From positions 203,480,939-203,544,938 of the forward strand of contig JAIOJX010000032.1 of the NCBI GenBank assembly GCA_022376925.1: DNA of 64,000 bases. The letters run 5' to 3'. The notes under the pieces were generated by a model. That model worked only from the letters and a program-made list of their open reading frames with translations, was not told the DNA's origin and did not search any database. The position numbers and the translations under genes were made by a program. Below are positions 56,828-64,000 of this stretch, in pieces (position 1 is the first letter of the stretch; the number at the start of each line of letters is the position of its first letter). Source of the DNA: Tragulus kanchil (Eukaryota; Chordata; Mammalia; Artiodactyla; Tragulidae).

Positions 56828-59022
56828 GGACGGTGGGCAGACAGGGGCTGTGCCGAGTGGTGAGTCGGCTTGTAGTCTGGCACGGCTGCACAGGCCCCAC
56901 CTCAACATATCACCAGCAGCGGGACAGCTGCACATTCCGGTAGGAGCCTCGAATGCAACACCCCAGAACGAGACGGGCCCCACCCTACCACCCGATCACC
57001 AGGGTCTATGGAAGAGTCTGTATCGACCACCTAGAGGGTCATCGACCAGGGCTGACCATTGGAGCAATGAAAGGCGGTGCTCAGAAGGACAAGCGAACCC
57101 AACCACGGTTCTCCAGAGGGAAAGACCCCGTTCAGCCCGGAGCCTCACCACTGGGCAGACACCAGTGTCACTGGAGAGGGTTGACCTCCGGGCAACCTTG
57201 CACACTGGTTACCAACAGCTGAAGGAAATGAAAGCAGGGAACAGGGAAGCTCCCTGTCACCCAGCTCGCTCGCGGCTTCACGGCGGTTCCAGCTTTGATC
57301 CGTAGAGACGTACGGAGGGTGAGGAAGGGTGAGGCCCTTGAAAGGTGATGAGGAATGAAGTGGCCGGAAGGAAAAGAAAGTGAGGACTTCTCCACTCTCT
57401 TCAATAAGGCCCAAGATGCGTGGTACGGAATTAATGTGACAGAGAGCGCCTTCTTAGAGCCGCCCCTCGAAGTGTGTTAGAAACCAAGCATATCTGATTC
57501 TATTTCATCCTCTCCGTGTTACCCTGAAAAAAACAAGACAAACTACACTGCTTTTATTCTAAATCCTTAGGTTTTGTATTTTCCTTATATATATTTATTA
57601 AAAAAATGCTCCTTTGATCGGTGCTACCCATGACACCCCCACATACGGAACGCTTCTGAGCGGTTCCCTCCGCGCAAGGCCACTGCTGGTGACAGCCAGC
57701 TGGTTTTGATCACAGCCATTCCGAAGCGGATTTTCATAAGATAGATGAGGAGTCTTACTGCTGCTCTCTTATCAGATGAGAAACCGAGGGGAGGGACGGG
57801 TCCTGAGGGAACAGCGCAACAATCAAGGGCTGCCAGGTTCTCGCTGTCCCTCCGTGCTGCAATTTTCAAAGGCATTTGCCTCAGGCACTTTTTTTCTCTA
57901 ATATTTTAAAAATGGAAACCCAGTCCGAAAGCCAGAATCAATTCCCAAGGACGGTGGGCAGACAGGGCTGTGCCGAGTGGTGAGTCGGCTTGTAGTCTGG
58001 CACGGCTGCACAGGCCCCACCTCAACATATCACCAGCAGCGGAACAGCTGCACATTCCGGTAGGAGCCTCGAATGCAACACCCCAGAACGAGACGGGCCC
58101 CACCCTACCACCCGATCACCAGGGTCTATGGAAGAGTCTGTATCGACCACCTAGAGGGTCATCGACCAGGGCTGACCATTGGAGCAATGAAAGGCGGTGC
58201 TCAGAAGGACAAGCGAACCCAACCACGGTTCTCCAGAGGGAAAGACCCCGTTCAGCCCGGAGCCTCACCACTGGGCAGACACCAGTGTCACTGGAGAGGG
58301 TTGACCTCCGGGCAACCTTGCACACTGGTTACCAACAGCTGAAGGAAATGAAAGCAGGGAACAGGGAAGCTCCCTGTCACCCAGCTCGCTCGCGGCTTCA
58401 CGGCGGTTCCAGCTTTGATCCGTAGAGACGTACGGAGGGTGAGGAAGGGTGAGGCCCTTGAAAGGTGATGAGGAATGAAGTGGCCGGAAGGAAAAGAAAG
58501 TGAGGACTTCTCCACTCTCTTCAATAAGGCCCAAGATGCGTGGTACGGAATTAATGTGACAGAGAGCGCCTTCTTAGAGCCGCCCCTCGAAGTGTGTTAG
58601 AAACCAAGCATATCTGATTCTATTTCATCCTCTCCGTGTTACCCTGAAAAAAACAAGACAAACTACACTGCTTTTATTCTAAATCCTTAGGTTTTGTATT
58701 TTCCTTATATATATTTATTAAAAAAATGCTCCTTTGATCGGTGCTACCCATGACACCCCCACATACGGAACGCTTCTGAGCGGTTCCCTCCGCGCAAGGC
58801 CACTGCTGGTGACAGCCAGCTGGTTTTGATCACAGCCATTCCGAAGCGGATTTTCATAAGATAGATGAGGAGTCTTACTGCTGCTCTCTCTCTTATCAGA
58901 TGAGAAACCGAGGGGGAGGGGGGACGGGTCCTGAGGGAACAGCGCAACAATCAAGGGCTGCCAGGTTCTTTCGCTGTCCCTCCGCTGCTGCAATTTTCAA
59001 AGGCATTTGCCTCAGGCACTTT
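56828..59022. repeat. Tandem duplication D18 (left 56828-57890, right 57949-59022)
   Basis: Offset 1121 then 1120, rising near the end through small indels (gctctcttatc/gctctctctcttatc, gagggga/gagggggaggggg). Filler 57891-57948 looks like a deletion-ridden version of 59023-59140: both carry 'aaacccagtccg' and then 'agaatca..attccca'. Confidence 0.94.
56900..57330. other. CpG-containing intronic block
   Basis: Roughly 20 CpGs in 430 bp by eye, with no repeat hallmark. A 190-codon open frame (56733-57305) shows no domain. It could be an intronic regulatory element. The D18 copy is at about 58020-58450. Confidence 0.3.
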
Positions 59023-59603
59023 TAAATGATGGTGTCTCAATTCTGTAATCATCTTTCAAGAGCTTTCTCTTAAAGGGTCTTTTAGGTAAACCCAGTCCGT
59101 CAACCACACTTATGGACTCAAGAATCATATTCCCAATATGTGCTCTCCCGCGCGCGCCTGTGTAGGTATAGGCGAGTAGACACATGCACCTGCCACACAT
59201 CTGGGCATTTTCAGAAAAGTGGAAGGACCTGAAACTGGAAAGGAAGACCTACCACTTGGCTGCACTAAGTTTGATTCTCGCTAAGGTAAGAGGCTATCAT
59301 TGCTCCCCTGGATTTCTGCGATACCCAGGCTTTGTTATCTCCAGGTGCTGGAAGGAAAGAATTCTCCCACAGAGGCCTAAACGCTGTGCTGAGTCCAACC
59401 TCAGATGCACCATCGTGCCTGTTCCGTCCTGTCTCACCTAAGTGCTATCTGACCGTCAGACTTCAAGATGAGTACGGCACTACGGCCATCTGCTTGGAGA
59501 ATACAGTCCCCAGGCCATACTTACTGTGGTTTTAGTTACAGACTATTTGGAGCAACTCCTACAAATCCACCTGTTTCTTTTTGTTGCAGAGAACAGTATG
59601 CCT
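59023..59603. other. Unannotated intronic interval
   Basis: No exon or repeat recognised. Confidence 0.5.
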
Positions 59604-61782
59604 CTTCTCTGTACAGTCTCCGTCGCTTGAAACAGACATCCTGCGGCACTGAGCCTCTATTTCGTTCTAATCACAGAAAACAATAAGGTGTCTAAGGTGT
59701 CCCAGGACAGCGAGTCTCACTCATACGGCCTCCTCTCCTCTCACCCCTCACCCACCACTCCCTTCACAACTATGTGGAGAAGGACCCGTGCCTTGCCCCA
59801 AAGCGGGACCATGGCTTACAGCCACACCTAGGACCATCTCACAAAACTAACTGGGATTATCTTTGTCCTACTCCGACCCTATTTTCTGCATTCAATGGAG
59901 GCAGACCTAAGGAATTACAGACTAAATACCCAGGTCTCTATAACTACTTTAAGGAGGGTGACCTCTTTTTGTCAGTGACTGACTTTTGTCAGTGCTTAAT
60001 ACTGGATGATTTATTATTAATCACATTCCTCCAAACAGGCCGCGGCACCATGGAATGCTGACAGAGCTTTCTCCGTGTTCCTGGAGGAAGGTTAATACAA
60101 GCTGCTTCATTTACGACACTCGTCCATGCGCAGTGCCAGACGTGCTTCCTGCTCCCCATTCCACCTCTTCAGACAGGGACACCCCAGGAAGCTGGTCACA
60201 AGAACAAAGAAAACAGCCCCAGAGAGGTCACTGTCAACTCTGCTTTGAGCAGGGATGTTCATGGTGGAGAGTATGGAAAGGCCGGTGTGACCCAGAGATG
60301 GCCAGGGACCCCAGGACCCTAGAGCATGCTGCTCCGGCTCTGCTAACGAGCGGGAGGTCTGGCAAACACTCTGGGCTGTGCTCTGCAGGTGGACAAGGGG
60401 AGGGGGGGACAACTGAGGGGACCAAGCCTAGTCCACGCTTGACTCCCATTTCCAAAACCTCCCCTTTCGATGCCTTTTTAAGAAGCAAGAAGAATGCAGC
60501 CAAATCAGTCTCTACGATGCTTGCTGAGTCAAGTCATTCCATCACATCAGTTCCTAGATACCTGCTCTGTGATGGTGTATGCTTTTCCCGGGGTAGGATT
60601 ATGGGACCTTGTATTACCTTCTGCAAACCACAGAACCAGGTCAAAACCTTCCCTATTCAAGAAACGTCAGCCAAGTTCCTGTAACTTCTCTGTACAGTCT
60701 CCGTCGCTTGAAACAGACATCCTGCGGCACTGAGCCTCTATTTCGTTCTAATCACAGAAAACAATAAGGTGTCTAAGGTGTCCCAGGACAGCGAGTCTCA
60801 CTCATACGGCCTCCTCTCCTCTCACCCCTCACCCACCACTCCCTTCACAACTATGTGGAGAAGGACCCGTGCCTTGCCCCAAAGCGGGACCATGGCTTAC
60901 AGCCACACCTAGGACCATCTCACAAAACTAACTGGGATTATCTTTGTCCTACTCCGACCCTATTTTCTGCATTCAATGGAGGCAGACCTAAGGAATTACA
61001 GACTAAATACCCAGGTCTCTATAACTACTTTAAGGAGGGTGACCTCTTTTTGTCAGTGACTGACTTTTGTCAGTGCTTAATACTGGATGATTTATTATTA
61101 ATCACATTCCTCCAAACAGGCCGCGGCACCATGGAATGCTGACAGAGCTTTCTCCGTGTTCCTGGAGGAAGGTTAATACAAGCTGCTTCATTTACGACAC
61201 TCGTCCATGCGCAGTGCCAGACGTGCTTCCTGCTCCCCATTCCACCTCTTCAGACAGGGACACCCCAGGAAGCTGGTCACAAGAACAAAGAAAACAGCCC
61301 CAGAGAGGTCACTGTCAACTCTGCTTTGAGCAGGGATGTTCATGGTGGAGAGTATGGAAAGGCCGGTGTGACCCAGAGATGGCCAGGGACCCCAGGACCC
61401 TAGAGCATGCTGCTCCGGCTCTGCTAACGAGCGGGAGGTCTGGCAAACACTCTGGGCTGTGCTCTGCAGGTGGACAAGGGGAGGGGGGGACAACTGAGGG
61501 GACCAAGCCTAGTCCACGCTTGACTCCCATTTCCAAAACCTCCCCTTTCGATGCCTTTTTAAGAAGCAAGAAGAATGCAGCCAAATCAGTCTCTACGATG
61601 CTTGCTGAGTCAAGTCATTCCATCACATCAGTTCCTAGATACCTGCTCTGTGATGGTGTATGCTTTTCCCGGGGTAGGATTATGGGACCTTGTATTACCT
61701 TCTGCAAAACACAGAACCAGGTCAAAACAACTTCTCTTGCTGCATTCAAGAAACGTCAGCCAAGTTCCCTGTAACTTCTCTG
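59604..61782. repeat. Tandem duplication D19 (left 59604-60691, right 60685-61782)
   Basis: Offset 1081. Near the end of the left half pieces are missing (caaaac-cttccct-attcaag against caaaacaacttctcttgctgcattcaag) and one substitution appears (gcaaaccac/gcaaaacac). Frames of 209-212 codons in both halves have no domain. Confidence 0.95.
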
Positions 61783-62280
61783 ATGTCTCATTGGCTCTGG
61801 GGACCAGCCCTGGCCAAACCCACACCGGAGAGCAGAGAAGTCAGTCCCTGAGGCTCTAAGAGTTTCCATCTACAAGAGTTCAATTCTCTTTTCCCACCAG
61901 GAATGTGGTGTTCACTGTCTATCATGCAAGAGCTAAATCCAGACTCCTAGTGTGCAGAGCTGTACCAGAGGATGGACCCAATCAGGAGTCAGCAAAGCCG
62001 GGTCCCAGGTCTCCCCTTTATCTGTTGACCATGTGCAGTGACTTGTCATCTCTGCTCTTAAGATTCCCTGTCATCTAAATGAGGTATCTTCTATCTCAAT
62101 GACTTCCATATTTCTTGGATGTCCACTGAAATATACCTCACGATGTAATTAAAAAAACAAAAACAAAAAACACCTGTCACATCGGCCTGTGGAGGTGTCT
62201 TTCCAAATATACCAGCTACAGATACCACTGACGTGTCCGCAAAGCAAGCCAGGTCTCGTGTTTAGAGAATCCCTGTATAG

Positions 62281-62470
62281 GGGACTGCCCTGGTTGTCTA
62301 GTGGTTAAGAATCCACCTCCCACTGTACGGGACTCAGGTTCAATCCCTGGTTGGGGAAGTAGACTTCCACATACCATGGAACAATGAAGGCCTTGTGCCA
62401 CAATGAAAGATCCCTCACGCTGAAGCCAACACCTGATGCAGCCAAAATAAGTAAATATTAAAAAGAATCA
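62281..62470 (+). mobile_element. CHR-2-type SINE
   Basis: 'gggactgccctggttgtctagtggttaagaatccacc...ggttcaatccctggttggggaagtagacttccac'. The flanking repeat agaatccctgtatag / agaatcaccagatag is decayed, so this is an older insertion. Confidence 0.87.
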
Positions 62471-63364
62471 CCAGATAGAAAGTTCACTGTCTATAATGCA
62501 ATGAACCTGCACAGATTCCACCTATAGCCCACAATGAACTCAGCTCCATAGTCGCACCAAAATCCACTCCCCCAAGCTGGAGGGCTCTGATGTTCAGTCT
62601 TTGGGTGACCCTGTGAGGTCCCTTTGTTCCCCCAGCTTTGTCTCTAGGATGAGGCTATTGGGAGAGCCCTCCACAGCCCAGGGAGTGCCCTGCGGAGTCT
62701 CTGCTCTTCCCAACATCCCACACTCCTGGCGCCACACTACCACCCTCACAAGCCCGGGACCCTCAAAACAAACTTGTATTACCTTCTGCAAAACACAGAA
62801 CCAGGTCAAAACAACTTCTCTTGCTGCATTCAAGAAACGTCAGCCAAGTTCCCTGTAACTTCTCTGATGTCTCATTGGCTCTGGGGACCAGCCCTGGCCA
62901 AACCCACACCGGAGAGCAGAGAAGTCAGTCCCTGAGGCTCTAAGAGTTTCCATCTACAAGAGTTCAATTCTCTTTTCCCACCAGGAATGTGGTGTTCACT
63001 GTCTATCATGCAAGAGCTAAATCCAGACTCCTAGTGTGCAGAGCTGTACCAGAGGATGGACCCAATCAGGAGTCAGCAAAGCCGGGTCCCAGGTCTCCCC
63101 TTTATCTGTTGACCATGTGCAGTGACTTGTCATCTCTGCTCTTAAGATTCCCTGTCATCTAAATGAGGTATCTTCTATCTCAATGACTTCCATATTTCTT
63201 GGATGTCCACTGAAATATACCTCACGATGTAATTAAAAAAACAAAAACAAAAAACACCTGTCACATCGGCCTGTGGAGGTGTCTTTCCAAATATACCAGC
63301 TACAGATACCACTGACGTGTCCGCAAAGCAAGCCAGGTCTCGTGTTTAGAGAATCCCTGTATAG

Positions 63365-63554
63365 GGGACTGCCCTGGTTGTCTAGTGGTTAAGAATCCAC
63401 CTCCCACTGTACGGGACTCAGGTTCAATCCCTGGTTGGGGAAGTAGACTTCCACATACCATGGAACAATGAAGGCCTTGTGCCACAATGAAAGATCCCTC
63501 ACGCTGAAGCCAACACCTGATGCAGCCAAAATAAGTAAATATTAAAAAGAATCA
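63365..63554 (+). mobile_element. CHR-2-type SINE (D20 copy)
   Basis: D20 copy of 62281-62470. Confidence 0.87.
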
Positions 63555-63935
63555 CCAGATAGAAAGTTCACTGTCTATAATGCAATGAACCTGCACAGAT
63601 TCCACCTATAGCCCACAATGAACTCAGCTCCATAGTCGCACCAAAATCCACTCCCCCAAGCTGGAGGGCTCTGATGTTCAGTCTTTTGGGTGTCCCTGTG
63701 AGGTCCCTTTGTTCCCCCAGCTTTGTCTCTAGGATGAGGCTATTGGGAGAGCCCTCCACAGCCCAGGGAGTGCCCTGCGGAGTCTCTGCTCTTCCCAACA
63801 TCCCACACTCCCTGGCGCTCACACTACCACCCTCACAAGCCCGGGGACCCTCCTTCCTCTCACTCTAAAACAGAAGCTCCTCTCTGGACCAGGACCCAGC
63901 TGAGGCACAAGAATTCCTTATCTAAAAGTAATTCC

Positions 63936-64000
63936 AGGAACTTCCCTGGTGGTCCAGGGGCTCAGACTCTGTGCTCCCAATGCAGGGGTGCTGGGTTCGA
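63936..64000 (+). mobile_element. CHR-2-type SINE, cut by the window end
   Basis: 'aacttccctggtggtccaggggctcagactctgtgctcccaatgcaggggtgctgggttcga' is the SINE head up to box B. Confidence 0.85.

Larger units (their letters stand above)
61689..63852. repeat. Tandem duplication D20 (left 61689-62764, right 62773-63852)
   Basis: Offset 1084. The left half loses bases near its end (cactcctggcgccacac/cactccctggcgctcacac), and its tail 62765-62772 looks like a shortened 63852-63875. With D19, about 90 bp occurs three times (about 60610-60691, 61689-61782, 62773-62866). Confidence 0.95.

Noticed and set aside
56733..58425. 190- and 151-codon frames with clean reading over 430 bp
   Set aside because: Considered as a processed pseudogene, but neither strand shows a protein I recognise and there is no poly(A) tail or target-site duplication.
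60055..61774. Paired frames of 209 and 212 codons
   Set aside because: They are the two D19 copies of one frame. No domain, no splice context, and the end of the first is altered by junction decay.
1001..63852. A new tandem-amplifying element or defence-like repeat system
   Set aside because: The units share no sequence, no terminal motif and no target-site pattern, only a length. Near-identity and end decay fit an assembly fault better.
43844..64000. Remaining IFT43 N-terminal exons
   Set aside because: I looked on the minus strand for the expected acidic and Gly-Asp-rich segment before the exon at 43843 and found nothing with splice sites. They probably lie beyond the window.

Overview
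The window is nuclear DNA from a pecoran ruminant (cattle, sheep, goat, deer or relatives). The evidence is the dense set of ruminant-only retroposons: tRNA-derived Bov-tA/BovA and CHR-2-type SINEs, BovB (RTE) LINE 3' ends and ruminant L1 3' ends. These sit among older mammalian MIR, L2, MLT1 and hAT relics. The species cannot be fixed from this sequence. There are no prokaryotic features, no CRISPR array and no recognisable intact mobile element.

The only protein-coding gene I can support is the 3' end of IFT43 (intraflagellar transport IFT-A subunit) on the minus strand. Four coding exons (43771-43843, 43444-43519, 42931-42993, 42668-42787) have correct GT/AG splice sites and phases. They encode about the last 110 residues, followed by a stop, a short 3' UTR and an AATAAA signal at 42543-42548. 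The last two exons occur again at 41801-41863 and 41539-41658 inside a duplicated block. The sequence right of 43844 should be IFT43 intron; the N-terminal exons were not found. The sequence left of about 41400 is gene-poor flank. It holds a CpG-rich, repeat-free block at about 13940-14530 (repeated at 15045-15630), which is the best candidate for a regulatory element.

The dominant structure is a chain of 20 head-to-tail direct duplications spread along the whole window. All have nearly the same unit length (about 1.06-1.18 kb). The copies are almost identical and differ mainly by homopolymer or microsatellite indels and rare substitutions. Differences pile up beside the junctions, where the ends carry small deletions or junk filler. 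The unit boundaries ignore all genomic features: they cut SINEs, LINEs, a MIR and IFT43 exons alike. Where neighbouring junctions are close, short segments occur three times. I read this as an assembly fault (overlaps of about 1.1 kb between consecutive consensus pieces that were not merged), not as biology. Collapsing the copies removes roughly 22 kb and leaves about 42 kb of real sequence.

Layout: 1-5213 L1 with nested Bov-tA and CHR-type SINEs (D1, D2); 5282-11868 SINE/MIR/L1/hAT-rich flank (D3, D4); 12775-13505 MLT1 LTR split by a dimeric Bov-tA; 13845-16026 CpG-rich block (D5); 16027-25860 MIR, BovB, L1 and hAT relics (D6-D8); 25988-26985 an imperfect inverted repeat; 27249-31552 three SINEs with clean target-site duplications and D9; 31604-38625 MIR, hAT, L1, microsatellites and L2 (D10, D11); 39174-43843 IFT43 3' end (D12, D13); 43844-64000 IFT43 intron (D14-D20).
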